Notes: generated from the sequence alone by a model not told the origin. A stretch of 47,273 nt of DNA from DAORHV01 sp964458645 (GCA_964458645.1 CAYWJU010000013.1:1-47273); one strand, 5' to 3'. Counted from the first letter of the stretch, positions 1 through 8,945 are shown. A program made the numbers and translations.

Positions 1-153
1 AAGGGAATCCCAAGGGGACTGCGCATCAAGCCTCTCGCTTCGCTCAAGTGCTTGCCGCTGGGAGCCGTGCTAGGTTCCCTGGTCCTCCGAGGAAGAATTC
101 TTGGCAGCTTCCGGGATGGACTGAGAATAGTATTTTAGGCCGGACACAATTCA
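1..153. other. Left-edge stretch with no assignable gene
   Basis: Frame 1 on the plus strand is open from the window edge to a TAG at 136-138 and could be the last 45 codons of a gene cut by the edge, but its Leu/Arg-rich translation matches no family I know. Small palindromes (gggaatccc near 3, aagaattctt near 94) suggest possible RNA structure. I compared it with SRP, tmRNA, RNase P, 6S and 5S RNA and saw no convincing conserved core. Confidence 0.3.
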
Positions 154-345
154 CTACATCCGCTGAATCAAGTCATTCAGCGTATTGGTCATACTCTTAA
201 TCAAGAGTTTCGGCGGCATCTCGTTCACCGAGTACACCGTACTGGCCTTCTCTTTGCCTTCGGCGATGCCGATGACAATGAACCCGGGTACGCCAAGGCC
301 CTTCAGGAATTGGTTGCACTGTTCTTGGATGTTCTTCATGTCCAT
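154..345 (-). CDS. Small conserved-looking protein of unknown function (63 aa)
   Basis: The protein begins MDMKNIQEQCNQFLKGLGVP and continues with a GFIVIGIAEGKEKAS strand-turn segment, then ends in a Leu/Ile-rich helix. It looks like a compact alpha/beta protein without signal peptide or membrane segment. An upstream in-frame ATG (459) would add a low-complexity Arg/Pro N-terminus overlapping the divergent gene at 413, so the ATG at 345 is preferred. A TATACT box lies about 23 nt upstream and no Shine-Dalgarno sequence is seen. Function unknown. Confidence 0.55.
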   Translation of the reverse strand: MDMKNIQEQCNQFLKGLGVPGFIVIGIAEGKEKASTVYSVNEMPPKLLIKSMTNTLNDLIQRM

Positions 346-412
346 GACGCAAAAGGGGAATGCGCGCAGTATAGCCGGACGCGGGGACCGAAGTCTGCTA
401 CATTCTGCGGCC

Positions 413-931
413 ATGAAGAACGGCCTTTCCGCACCGGTGGTGGAATTCGTGCGGTCCACCGTGGACGGGCTGACCGCCGGCGCGGCACCCGAACGCTGGT
501 CATCGGTGAAAGGCGACTGCGGCTTTTACTCGGCGCGCATGCGCAAAGCGTTGGCGGGCTGCGGCCTGCCTGCGCGGATAGCCCATGTGAAGGATAGCGG
601 CTACCACTACCATGTGCGTCTGCCCGGCGACACCATCGTTTGTCCGACCTGGCAGCAATGGATCCTGCGCGAGAAGCCGGCCGAATTGCCGCGCGTGTTC
701 GTGGGCACGCGTGACCAGCTGGCGGAGTTACTTGAGCCGTTTGCGGAACTGCTGCCCATCGACCCGCTGCGCCATATGGAGGGCAATCTGCCCGCAACTC
801 CGCTGGAATTAGTGGATGAGCAATACGGCTTCGGCGAGCATCAAAAGCATTTACTCGACGCCACTATCCAGCAATACGGTCTTTTACGAAGCCCGCCAGC
901 AGAATTTCTGCTTGCCGGAGCCAAAATCTAA
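413..931 (+). CDS. Hypothetical protein (172 aa), leaderless-type start
   Basis: A soluble protein beginning MKNGLSAPVVEFVRSTVDG, with no signal peptide or TM segment. The central part is rich in Trp, Cys and Tyr (GDCGFYSARMRKAL, YHYHVRLPGDTIVCPTWQQW), and Cys/His spacing could suit a cysteine-hydrolase-like fold, but I do not recognise a family. The start is chosen because a TACATT box (399-404) ends 8 nt before this ATG, the pattern seen at many genes here. The in-frame ATG at 185 would overlap the divergent gene at 154-345. Confidence 0.6.
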   Translation: MKNGLSAPVVEFVRSTVDGLTAGAAPERWSSVKGDCGFYSARMRKALAGCGLPARIAHVKDSGYHYHVRLPGDTIVCPTWQQWILREKPAELPRVFVGTRDQLAELLEPFAELLPIDPLRHMEGNLPATPLELVDEQYGFGEHQKHLLDATIQQYGLLRSPPAEFLLAGAKI

Positions 932-1008
932 GTTGTGGCCTAGTGTGCCAATGCAGAGCTTTCTTGTCTTGCCGAGGTGGCCGGAACTGACTAGCCTGAT
1001 TCCTCCGC

Positions 1009-1506
1009 ATGGCCTACCAAAACCTCGACAAGCTCATCGGACTCATGGCCGGAACCGAAGACCCCGAGCACCCCGCGAATGCGGAAATCGTGGCCGAACT
1101 TGGCGACCCTGCTTCCGCAACCAACCAGCTGCGCGATCACATTCAGCTGCAGACCGAACTGCTGTTGGCCGAGCCCCCGGATGACCTGCGTTTCGATGTG
1201 GAGCACGGCCTGGCTGATGCCGTCACCAGCACGCGCCGCCACATGGGTCGGGCCGTCCCTGAACTGGGCCACACGCCCCGCGCCAGTGCCGACGACGTGG
1301 GCGCGGTGGTCGCCGCGCTGCGTTTGCCACCCGACGTTTTGCGCAACAAGTCCGCCCGGGACCAGGCGGTGCGTGCCAGCGTTGCGAATATCCTCCGACA
1401 GAATCCCGCATCGCGCATTGCAGATGAAGCTCGGTTCAACGCCGCAGTCGGCGATTGGATGAGCTCGCACGTGAAAAGCGTGGATATGATCCTGCGCCGC
1501 AAGTAA
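1009..1506 (+). CDS. Hypothetical helical protein (165 aa)
   Basis: An Ala/Asp/Leu-rich soluble protein beginning MAYQNLDKLIGLMAGTEDPE. It is predicted to be mostly helical, with no signal peptide or membrane segment and no catalytic motif I recognise. It ends 4 bp before the convergent plsC stop. The ATG lies in a pyrimidine-rich context (gattcctccgc) with no Shine-Dalgarno. It resembles in style the other orphan helical proteins at 5628, 10665 and 12224, without visible sequence similarity. Confidence 0.6.
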   Translation: MAYQNLDKLIGLMAGTEDPEHPANAEIVAELGDPASATNQLRDHIQLQTELLLAEPPDDLRFDVEHGLADAVTSTRRHMGRAVPELGHTPRASADDVGAVVAALRLPPDVLRNKSARDQAVRASVANILRQNPASRIADEARFNAAVGDWMSSHVKSVDMILRRK

Positions 1507-1509
1507 GGC

Positions 1510-2247
1510 TTACTTCCGGCGGATGTCTTCAGCCTGCGCGATGCACTCGGCGATGCGCCGGTGGAGATCTGCAAGCATTTCTTCACGGTCCATGTTGGCG
1601 ATGTCGCCTGGTGTCATCGGCTCACCGAACGCGACGGCCAGAGACGCGTCGTTGGGGGAAAACATGAGCGGCGACAGCGATGGAATTCTCCCTTTGCCCA
1701 TGGCGGCGTGACTTCCGGCGATGCCGACAGGGACCACCGGCACGTTTTGCTTCATGAGCGTGGTGATGCCCGGCTTCAGCGGTTTGAGTTTGCCGTCTTT
1801 GCTGCGCTCGCCTTCGGGAAACAGCAGCACCGCCTTGCCCTCGTTCAGCATGTCGCGTCCCTCCTGCAATCCGGCACGCGCGAACTTGCGGTTCACCGGC
1901 CTGGCCCCCAGATGGCCGATGAGTGCGCCCATCAGTCGGTTCCTGAACAGTTCCTGCTTGGCCAGGCACGACAAATAACGCGGCGATGCCACACCGATAG
2001 CGACCGGATCGATGTTCGAAGCATGGTTGGAGGCAAGTAGCACCGCACCTTCCTCTGGTACGTGCTCGCGTCCGGTTGCACGGAACCCATAGCCGACCGT
2101 GAGTGCGGCGAATGATGTCCAGAAGATGGAGTTATACAGTGCTCTGTCGCCGAGCGAGCGGGTCTCGTGGACGAGAGCGGTATGTTCGGCGTCCGTGGGT
2201 GCATCGGGCAGAGCGGTAGTCGGTGATTCGAGTTCGGGTGGGCGCAT
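1510..2247 (-). CDS. plsC: 1-acyl-sn-glycerol-3-phosphate acyltransferase (PlsC family)
   Basis: This membrane-associated enzyme transfers an acyl chain to lysophosphatidic acid, giving phosphatidic acid for phospholipid synthesis. The 245-aa protein shows the family motifs in order: NHASNID (about 74-80, the HX4D catalytic pair), GARPVNR (about 114-120), FPEGERS (about 143-149, substrate phosphate binding) and VPVVPVGIAG (about 169-178). The first 35 residues are a variable tail, followed by a hydrophobic stretch near 41-55. The ATG lies 6 bp after the stop of a short upstream reading frame on the same strand, so the two may be co-transcribed. The exact acyl-acceptor is inferred from the family. 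Confidence 0.92.
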   Translation of the reverse strand: MRPPELESPTTALPDAPTDAEHTALVHETRSLGDRALYNSIFWTSFAALTVGYGFRATGREHVPEEGAVLLASNHASNIDPVAIGVASPRYLSCLAKQELFRNRLMGALIGHLGARPVNRKFARAGLQEGRDMLNEGKAVLLFPEGERSKDGKLKPLKPGITTLMKQNVPVVPVGIAGSHAAMGKGRIPSLSPLMFSPNDASLAVAFGEPMTPGDIANMDREEMLADLHRRIAECIAQAEDIRRK

Positions 2248-2253
2248 AAGGGG

Positions 2254-2499
2254 CTATTTGTAGAGGTCGGGGTGATATGTGTCAAACACGCGCTTACGCA
2301 GTCCATCGCTGATGTCGCCAAAGATTTCCTTCGGATTCTTCCGTCCCTTTTTGTCCGAGCGACAAAAAGGAACCAAAAAACGCGTGCGCGCCAGCTCCCA
2401 CGCACGCCTCGCTTGGGCTCGGCGGCAGACTGCCTGGCCCCCTCCGTGGCGCGCGCCCTCCTGGTGGCTTGAGTACTCGCTCTGAGTCTCAGTTCTCAC
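2254..2499 (-). pseudogene. Possible gene remnant ending in FDTYHPDLYK
   Basis: The last ~30 codons (KKGRKNPKEIFGDISDGLRK onward, ending FDTYHPDLYK) read like a real soluble C-terminus. The first ~45 codons run backwards through the stem-loop element at 2346-2370 and a GC-rich stretch and look non-coding. The frame stops 6 bp upstream of plsC. I infer that an older gene was cut by the repeat element and only its 3' end survives. It could also be a very small intact gene with an unidentified start near 2345. Confidence 0.35.
2346..2370. repeat. Stem-loop with 10-bp arms followed by GGAACC
   Basis: The arms are cctttttgtc (2346-2355) and gacaaaaagg (2361-2370) around a 5-nt loop; the sequence continues into ggaaccaaaaaa. 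The arms pair perfectly. It lies at the breakpoint of the remnant frame at 2254-2499, and a second stem-loop with the same aaggaacc follow-on sits at 2697. Confidence 0.6.
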
Positions 2500-2696
2500 C
2501 CTGAGGTTTCCGTCTTCTTCGGAGGATGGACACGGGATGGAGTGTCGCGCATCGGGCCGGTGCCGTTGCGCTCCCGCTGAAACAGCCCGTGAAGAAAGTC
2601 CGCCTGTTTGAGCTCCCGCAGGAGCGAGTCCGGACTTTTAGGGCTGTGAGGCGCGTGGAGCGCAGGCCAGCCGGCCTGCCGCGCGACGTTTTTGCT
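2375..2696. other. GC-rich intergenic stretch between two stem-loops
   Basis: About 320 bp without a convincing gene. All six frames hold only short Arg/Pro/Ala-rich readings. The stretch is bracketed by the stem-loops at 2346-2370 and 2697-2716, so the whole unit (2346-2724) may be one intergenic mobile-type repeat. That is inference from structure only. Confidence 0.4.
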
Positions 2697-2716
2697 CCAC
2701 TTTTTTAAAAAAGTGG
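2697..2716. repeat. Perfect 20-bp palindrome (ccactttttt/aaaaaagtgg)
   Basis: A self-complementary sequence followed by aaggaacc. It lies 22 bp beyond the stop codon of the DUF4145 gene, so it may also terminate that minus-strand transcript. Its T run is inside the stem, which is unusual for a simple terminator and fits a repeat-element end better. Confidence 0.5.
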
Positions 2717-2737
2717 AAGGAACCGATTCTTATGCAA

Positions 2738-3400
2738 TCATCCAATCTTCGGGGCAGGGCGTGGCTTTGGCACAGCGGGTTTATCAGGTGGCTTTACGTC
2801 AGGATCTTTGGCCTTAGGGACTTTTGCGGGGAACGAGTAGAGGATTTGAAGAAGCATGCTACTGAATTCAATCAGGCGCTGAGCATCTTCTTTGGTGGCC
2901 AGTATGATCTGATGATTTTCCTCGTTCCCCTTATCTTTAATGTGAGTAATCCAACCCTTCGCATTCTTGGGTACATGCCCCTCCGTAGAAAAGAAGTCTA
3001 CATATTGTACGAATTTCTGATCTTTCGGTGCACCTTGTGCGACTGCAATGTGCATTAATAATTTTCTGCAGCATAGAACACTTGCTGCGTAGGAATTTGT
3101 TTTCATTGAATCGCGTGCCTGACGATACATTTCTGCAACATCTGCATCAGGGATGTCTGAAACATCTGGTCCAAAGGAAGGACTGGGGAATTGCGCTTTC
3201 AGTTCGTCAAAAAAAGTGGGGCAGCTACAAGAATGGCACAGGTAGATTTTTCCAGAAATTCGGCCATGTCCGCTTGCTGCGCTAGTTGAATGGTAGCCAA
3301 CATTGGATGCGATAGCATTGCCACAGTGACCACACACATAATTCAGGGATCCCAAAGGCCCTGTATTCGCCCATTTTGGTGCTGAAAGCCAATTAGTCAT
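2738..3400 (-). CDS. DUF4145-domain protein with zinc ribbon
   Basis: The 220-aa protein begins with a zinc-ribbon-like part (CGHCGN near residue 24 and CHSCSCP near 55), followed by a helical domain (EMYRQARDSMKTNSYAASVL, RKLLMHIAV, NEENHQI) that fits DUF4145. In other bacteria DUF4145 occurs alone or attached to restriction and defence-type enzymes; no partner gene is nearby, so its role is unknown. The C-terminus is a Lys/Pro-rich tail. A TAAAAT box 9 nt before the ATG lies in the tail of the groEL terminator, so this may be another leaderless start. AT content is higher than in neighbouring genes, which hints at transfer. Confidence 0.7.
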   Translation of the reverse strand: MTNWLSAPKWANTGPLGSLNYVCGHCGNAIASNVGYHSTSAASGHGRISGKIYLCHSCSCPTFFDELKAQFPSPSFGPDVSDIPDADVAEMYRQARDSMKTNSYAASVLCCRKLLMHIAVAQGAPKDQKFVQYVDFFSTEGHVPKNAKGWITHIKDKGNEENHQIILATKEDAQRLIEFSSMLLQILYSFPAKVPKAKDPDVKPPDKPAVPKPRPAPKIG

Positions 3401-3416
3401 AGAAGCGTAATTTTAA

Positions 3417-3438
3417 AGCCCCCGCTTTCGCGGGGGCT
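3417..3438 (-). terminator. Rho-independent terminator of groES-groEL
   Basis: A perfect 9-bp stem (agcccccgc/gcgggggct) with a tttc loop sits 9 bp beyond the groEL stop. On the minus strand it is followed by tttaaaatt. Confidence 0.85.
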
Positions 3439-3446
3439 GTTATCTG

Positions 3447-5096
<1,650 letters not shown>

Positions 5097-5138
5097 GGTT
5101 TGTAAGGTAAAAGGAAATAGGGAAGGGGAGTGGTTGGC

Positions 5139-5492
5139 TTATTTCACGATGCCGAGCACGGAGTCGAGGTGGAGGACTTTCACTTCCACGTCCTTGCCGT
5201 CTTTGGTCTTTAGCTTCAGGTCATCGCCGGCATAGCGGCCGAACAGGACCTTGTCGCCGATCTTCAGCATGGTGCTGGGGTCTGGGCTCATGACGCCGTG
5301 GTCATTCATAATGCCGCCTTTGCCCATGGCGATAATGACGCCTTCCTGGGGCTTTTCCTTCGACGAACTCTCGGCAATGACGATGCCGGAAGCCGATACC
5401 TGCTCTTTCTCGAGCGGCATGATCAATACGCGGTCGCCGAGCGGCTGAATGGTGACGGCGAGCTGCGGAACGGACACGGAATCTTTAGCCAT
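5139..5492 (-). CDS. groES: 10 kDa co-chaperonin GroES
   Basis: The lid of the GroEL chamber. The conserved core runs from LGDRVLIMPLEKEQVSASGI through VLFGRYAGDDLKL to VLHLDSVLGIV. At 117 aa it is longer than the usual ~95, mainly because of an N-terminal extension (MAKDSVSVPQLAVTIQP) and an acidic insert in the middle. It is the first gene of a two-gene heat-shock operon controlled by the CIRCE element 35 bp upstream. The leader is pyrimidine-rich (tttcctctcgtttttt), with no Shine-Dalgarno. Confidence 0.97.
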   Translation of the reverse strand: MAKDSVSVPQLAVTIQPLGDRVLIMPLEKEQVSASGIVIAESSSKEKPQEGVIIAMGKGGIMNDHGVMSPDPSTMLKIGDKVLFGRYAGDDLKLKTKDGKDVEVKVLHLDSVLGIVK

Positions 5493-5526
5493 AAAAAACG
5501 AGAGGAAATAAGTAGGAAAAGACGAA

Positions 5527-5553
5527 TTAGCACTCTCAAGTTTAGAGTGCTAG
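5527..5553 (-). promoter_or_regulatory. CIRCE operator (HrcA binding site)
   Basis: ttagcactc, a 9-nt spacer, then gagtgctag: the CIRCE consensus TTAGCACTC-N9-GAGTGCTAA with one mismatch. CIRCE is the operator of the heat-shock repressor HrcA, so groES-groEL is expected to be HrcA-controlled. hrcA itself is not in the window. Confidence 0.95.
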
Positions 5554-5567
5554 CAGTATGACGTCAA
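5539..5567 (-). promoter_or_regulatory. Sigma70-type promoter of groES-groEL
   Basis: On the minus strand TTGACG (5562-5567), a 17-bp spacer, then TAAACT (5539-5544). The -10 box lies inside the CIRCE spacer, so bound HrcA would directly block polymerase. Confidence 0.75.
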
Positions 5568-5613
5568 GAGTGCCAACGGGCATCTGAATATGGTAAATTC
5601 CATCGAATTATTG

Positions 5614-5619
5614 TATAAT
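5614..5619 (+). promoter_or_regulatory. Consensus -10 box (tataat), leaderless promoter
   Basis: TATAAT ends 8 nt before the ATG at 5628, so transcription should begin at or next to the start codon. The -35 region (tggtaa, 5591-5596) is weak. It is divergent from the groES promoter. Confidence 0.6.
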
Positions 5620-5627
5620 GACAGTAA

Positions 5628-6200
5628 ATGACAAATATCAACACACGGAAGAAAAACGCTGAGCCCGATCGCATCGGTAGGATTTGCCTGACAATCGAGC
5701 ACCATGCCGACCAACTGGCTGCCAAGCATGGTGACAAAATTCGCGAATTACTCGAAGCAGGTGCAACGCTGGATGAAGTTGCTGAACAGCTTATTCCGGC
5801 GCAGGTGGAGCGCGATATTCAGTTATCACGCAGTATTGTGGCTGCCGCAGCGCGTGCGGTATTCGCCGGAAACGAAGCCCGCTTGAACGAACTCATGCGC
5901 CAACATCCGAAAGCCGCTCAGCGCGGCAAAGAAACTTCCGATGCGCTGGAGAGGCGCGTGGATGCACCGTTGCGGCAGATCGATTGGGACTTGGTGGAGC
6001 CCGAGCTCATTCATATCCTGCCGGACAATTTGTATCCCCGCGGTCATCAGAAAGCCGGATCTCCCATGTTGCCGCAAATCGCCGATGCACTGAACGCACT
6101 GTTTCCGAATCAGCCCGTCATCACCGAAGCTAACGTCGCCCACCGTTTACGGAATATGAGTCGCCGTGAGTCAGCCTTGCTGGAGGGCAGCCGCGCGTAA
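5628..6200 (+). CDS. Hypothetical helical protein (190 aa), leaderless
   Basis: A soluble, charged, mainly helical protein (MTNINTRKKNAEPDRIGRIC onward). Helices rich in Ala/Glu cover about 20-110; the C-terminal third (ALNALFPNQPVITEANVAHR) looks like a helix-turn-helix-type segment, so DNA binding is possible but unproven. I recognise no family. The ATG sits 8 nt after TATAAT. It is divergent from groES and convergent with the gene ending at 6201, directly abutting it. Confidence 0.65.
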   Translation: MTNINTRKKNAEPDRIGRICLTIEHHADQLAAKHGDKIRELLEAGATLDEVAEQLIPAQVERDIQLSRSIVAAAARAVFAGNEARLNELMRQHPKAAQRGKETSDALERRVDAPLRQIDWDLVEPELIHILPDNLYPRGHQKAGSPMLPQIADALNALFPNQPVITEANVAHRLRNMSRRESALLEGSRA

Positions 6201-6983
6201 TCACGGGTTCTTCGCGATGTTCAGGGCGGACTCTGGTTTGACTGGTTGCAGTGCAATTGTTTCCGTGCCGTGTATTTGCTCCAGACTGAACGGCGTTTTG
6301 GATCGGAAGGGGAGCGAGAGATTAGATGCCCCCGGCTCCGCTGCCGTGCTCCGAGATTGCAACGTGAGTTGCCGTTGGTTGCGCTGGTCTTCCAAAACCA
6401 GACCAAGGCCGTTGTCGATATCGGCGGTTTTTATGCGTGCGATGAATCCGGCAGCAGATGCCCGCAGCACATCCTCGCCATCTTCCTCCACAATCACGAA
6501 ACCGAAGCCGCAGTCATCCGGCTTGCAAACTGCTTCATTCACGGCTTTGGACAAGGTACCTGCGTCCGCCAAATGGAATTCATGCCGGCACCCATTTGCA
6601 TCGCATACCAACAGGCGCACACACTGTTGTTTGTCGACTTTGAGCGAGATCGCATGCACGCCAAGTGAGAGTTCACGTTGTTGCAGGATTTTCAGGAGGT
6701 TCGCACCGCGTACCTCTTGGATGTTGAGTGGGGCCGGCTTCTCGCGTGATGCATGCAGTACGGCATCGGTCTTCCGTTCACTCCCATGTTCGGGGCGCCA
6801 CTGTAGATACAGTAGAGCCACGATGGCCGCTAATGCCGCAGTGCCGATGCTGGCAATGCGTGCCTTGCGCGAAGAGAGCCAGCCAGTGCGTTCGTGTGAA
6901 GCGGGGGCCGGAGTCTGTTCGGTGTCATGGCCAGACGGTGCAGTGGTGGCCTGGTCGCCGTCGGCTGCGAGCGTCTTGCGTAT
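6201..6983 (-). CDS. Membrane-anchored protein with apparent ATA start (260 aa)
   Basis: The reading frame is open from 7013 to 6201 and has no ATG, GTG or TTG before a GTG at 6821 that falls inside the membrane helix. A strong promoter (TTGACA, 16 bp, TACACT) ends 6 nt before an in-frame ATA at 6983. Starting there gives a short Ala/Pro/Thr-rich cytoplasmic segment, a TM helix near 43-62 (ARIASIGTAALAAIVALLYL) and an extracytoplasmic domain of about 195 aa with CDANGC and CKPDDCG pairs that could form disulfides. The family is not recognised. Alternatives are a frameshift joining the frame that starts at 7063, or a start at an unannotated codon. Confidence 0.55.
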   Translation of the reverse strand: MRKTLAADGDQATTAPSGHDTEQTPAPASHERTGWLSSRKARIASIGTAALAAIVALLYLQWRPEHGSERKTDAVLHASREKPAPLNIQEVRGANLLKILQQRELSLGVHAISLKVDKQQCVRLLVCDANGCRHEFHLADAGTLSKAVNEAVCKPDDCGFGFVIVEEDGEDVLRASAAGFIARIKTADIDNGLGLVLEDQRNQRQLTLQSRSTAAEPGASNLSLPFRSKTPFSLEQIHGTETIALQPVKPESALNIAKNP

Positions 6984-6989
6984 TCTCGC

Positions 6990-7017
6990 AGTGTAGGCGG
7001 GACGATGTGCTTGTCAA
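6990..7017 (-). promoter_or_regulatory. Strong sigma70-type promoter 6 nt before an ATA codon
   Basis: On the minus strand: TTGACA (7012-7017, perfect consensus), a 16-bp spacer, TACACT (6990-6995), then gcgaga and ATA. It lies 57 bp from the divergent tRNA-Leu. Confidence 0.7.
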
Positions 7018-7073
7018 AGAATGAGCGCTTCAGTACAGTTTTGCCCGCGATTGACCTGCTCATTCAACGACTT

Positions 7074-7160
7074 GCCCAGATGGCGGAATTGGTAGACGCG
7101 CACGCTTCAGGAGCGTGTATCCTCACGGATGTGGAGGTTCGAGTCCTCTTCTGGGCACCA
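7074..7160 (+). tRNA. tRNA-Leu (anticodon CAG)
   Basis: An 87-nt class II tRNA with acceptor stem gcccaga/tctgggc, a Leu-type D-arm (gcggaattggtagacgc), anticodon loop ttcagga, a long variable arm and the T-arm ggttcgagtcc. The CCA end is encoded. It reads CUG codons. Confidence 0.97.
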
Positions 7161-7194
7161 TAGACTCGGTTTTGTTTCCTCCCCTGTGTTCATC

Positions 7195-7791
7195 ATGACG
7201 AAACTTCTTCCGATTGTCGTTTGTTCAGCCATTCTTTTCGCCGCTTGCCAGCCTGCGGCTAACCCTGTACTTCCTCCGAGGAACGCATCTTCATCGTCTT
7301 CGTTTTCCTCTGCCGCCAGCGCAATGTTGAACAGCGAAGCTCGTCATGGAGGTGATTTGGCTTGGGACGTGGTGGCTGCATGGTCGGCTGATCTTTCCTG
7401 GTCGGCTCCGGTTGCGGGCACCAACGCCGATTCCATCTCCATCGATGCCGATCATCTCATCGACGCAGGCAAGATGCAGGTTCGCACCAGTACTGCCGTG
7501 GTCACCGCCGTGCAGTACAACAAGTATTTCGTCAAAGCTCGTGGTGCTTTGGATACAGACATGCTTGCCAAGGGCTGGAAGCACCACTTGTTGCTCGATG
7601 CCGACGGAGGGAGCGGCACGCAGTGGGGCTACATCCACACCGACGAAGATGGCACGCGTTTCGTCATCATTTCCGCACAGTGCACGAATTGGCTGGCAAC
7701 CGAGAAGTCCGATGAAATGCCGCCGATGTGCCAAACGTACGCCGCGAACGTAACGTTGACCGACACGCTCGTCGCAGGTGACGATATGTAA
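7195..7791 (+). CDS. Putative lipoprotein (198 aa)
   Basis: The N-terminus MTKLLPIVVCSAILFAACQP is a lipoprotein signal with Cys at residue 18, followed by a Ser-rich linker (ASSSSSFSSAAS) typical of this genome. The mature part (about residues 45-198) is probably a beta-rich extracytoplasmic domain with a Cys pair (SAQCTNW, PPMCQTY). No family is recognised. The ATG lies 35 bp after tRNA-Leu; the leader is pyrimidine-rich (tttcctcccctgtgttc) and lacks a Shine-Dalgarno. A TAGACT just after the tRNA CCA could be its own -10 box. It ends in a clear terminator. Confidence 0.8.
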   Translation: MTKLLPIVVCSAILFAACQPAANPVLPPRNASSSSSFSSAASAMLNSEARHGGDLAWDVVAAWSADLSWSAPVAGTNADSISIDADHLIDAGKMQVRTSTAVVTAVQYNKYFVKARGALDTDMLAKGWKHHLLLDADGGSGTQWGYIHTDEDGTRFVIISAQCTNWLATEKSDEMPPMCQTYAANVTLTDTLVAGDDM

Positions 7792-7817
7792 ATCAGCGTT
7801 TACCCTAGCCATGAATC

Positions 7818-7844
7818 AGGGGCGCATAGTGCGCCTCTTTTTTT
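7818..7844 (+). terminator. Rho-independent terminator
   Basis: Stem ggcgca/tgcgcc, extended by flanking agg/tct, followed by a run of seven T. It lies 27 bp after the lipoprotein stop. Confidence 0.85.
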
Positions 7845-7943
7845 GCGCAGGCTGCGACAATTTTTTCGCATGCAGATGTGGTGAACCGTAAGGCATTGTC
7901 GGAATACTGCGTCGAAACTTGCGTTCTTCCTATACTCAGGTTC

Positions 7944-8432
7944 ATGCGAGACAGGCGATTCAATGCACGTACGGAGTCTAGGGAGTATGGAGCAACATGC
8001 TCGGCTTACGCAGACGCCCTGAAGCCTGCCACTGAAGTTCCGGAAAATACTCCGTTATTTTTGATTGCGAATTACAAGGTCGATGAAGAATTTTTCACAT
8101 TGCGCGAAGCGGATCGTCAGCCACTTGCCGGACTCGATGTCGGCGGTAAATCGAGTCACATCGCATTCACGGACAGCGTGCGGGTAGCGGTGTCCGTGCT
8201 GTTCGACCGCGCTCCTCGCGACACGGATGTCCTGCTGGTATTGCCAGAAGCCAGGTTGCTGCACTCAGCCGGCTATCGTGCGTTCCATGCGCCGACACAG
8301 AGTTTTTGGCTTCATTTGCGACTGGTGCAGGAAGATATGCTGTCTGGAAAAGTGGACGACGCGTGCGAAGCGGCACGACGCAGTTTGGCTCGGCTGTTCA
8401 AGCACAATGCACGCAAAGTGAAGACGGTTTAG
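7944..8432 (+). CDS. Hypothetical protein (162 aa), leaderless
   Basis: A soluble alpha/beta-looking protein (MRDRRFNARTESREYGATCS onward) with hydrophobic strands FLIANYK, SVRVAVSVLFDR and TDVLLVLPEARLL and a C-terminal basic helix. No family is recognised. TATACT (7931-7936) ends 7 nt before this ATG, which fixes the start; an upstream GTG in frame (7878) would place the -10 box inside the gene. Convergent with msrB, 17 bp apart. Confidence 0.65.
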   Translation: MRDRRFNARTESREYGATCSAYADALKPATEVPENTPLFLIANYKVDEEFFTLREADRQPLAGLDVGGKSSHIAFTDSVRVAVSVLFDRAPRDTDVLLVLPEARLLHSAGYRAFHAPTQSFWLHLRLVQEDMLSGKVDDACEAARRSLARLFKHNARKVKTV

Positions 8433-8449
8433 GTGGCAGAAAACAGTCG

Positions 8450-8815
8450 TCAGCTTTGTGCCTGAATGAACCGCATGGAAAGCGAGTTCACACAGTGGCG
8501 AGTGTTCTTCTTGGTCAGCCTCTCACCTTCGAACACATGACCCAAGTGCCCGTTGCAGGTCGCACACTGGATTTCGATACGTGATCCGTCGGCGTCTGGC
8601 ACCCGTTTTACAGCGCCAGGAATCTCTTGGTCGAAGCTCGGCCAGCCGCAGCCCGAATGGAACTTGTCGTCCGAGCGGTAGAGTTCGGCATTGCAACGGC
8701 GACAGATGTACGTTCCTTTCTGAAAGAAGTTATCGTACTCGCCGGTATACGGCCTCTCCGTTCCTTTTTCTACAATGACATGTTCCTCCTCAGCAGTGAG
8801 CTTGTTGAATTCCAT
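8450..8815 (-). CDS. msrB: Peptide methionine-R-sulfoxide reductase MsrB, zinc type
   Basis: Reduces methionine-R-sulfoxide in oxidised proteins. At 121 aa it is a complete cytosolic MsrB: N-terminal MEFNKLTAEEEHVIVEKGTE, two zinc CxxC pairs (CRRC near 38, CATC near 84), the SGCGWPSFD and GHLGHVFEGE motifs, and the catalytic Cys in RHCVNS (about residue 108). The reading frame extends about 120 codons further upstream, but the MEFNKL start matches the family. The longer frame overlaps the divergent gene at 8946. A second, different MsrB is encoded there. Confidence 0.93.
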   Translation of the reverse strand: MEFNKLTAEEEHVIVEKGTERPYTGEYDNFFQKGTYICRRCNAELYRSDDKFHSGCGWPSFDQEIPGAVKRVPDADGSRIEIQCATCNGHLGHVFEGERLTKKNTRHCVNSLSMRFIQAQS

Positions 8816-8945
8816 GTCGGCATTCTCCGCTTTCATTGCCGCTGCAGCAATCTGTTTGGTTTGCAGAATCACTTCGTATGCGAAGAGCGCAAGCATGTGC
8901 GGCACGGGCATGGCTAAAAATGCATGAGATCGGTAGCCTTGCAGC

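Noticed and set aside
1..153. Structured RNA gene (SRP, tmRNA, RNase P or 6S)
   Set aside because: Some palindromes are present but none of the conserved cores could be matched.
6830..7063. 77-aa minus-strand frame MSRSIAGKTVLK, as the true N-terminus of the 6201 gene after a frameshift
   Set aside because: Possible, but a strong promoter lies inside it and points to the ATA at 6983 in the other frame; kept only as an alternative.
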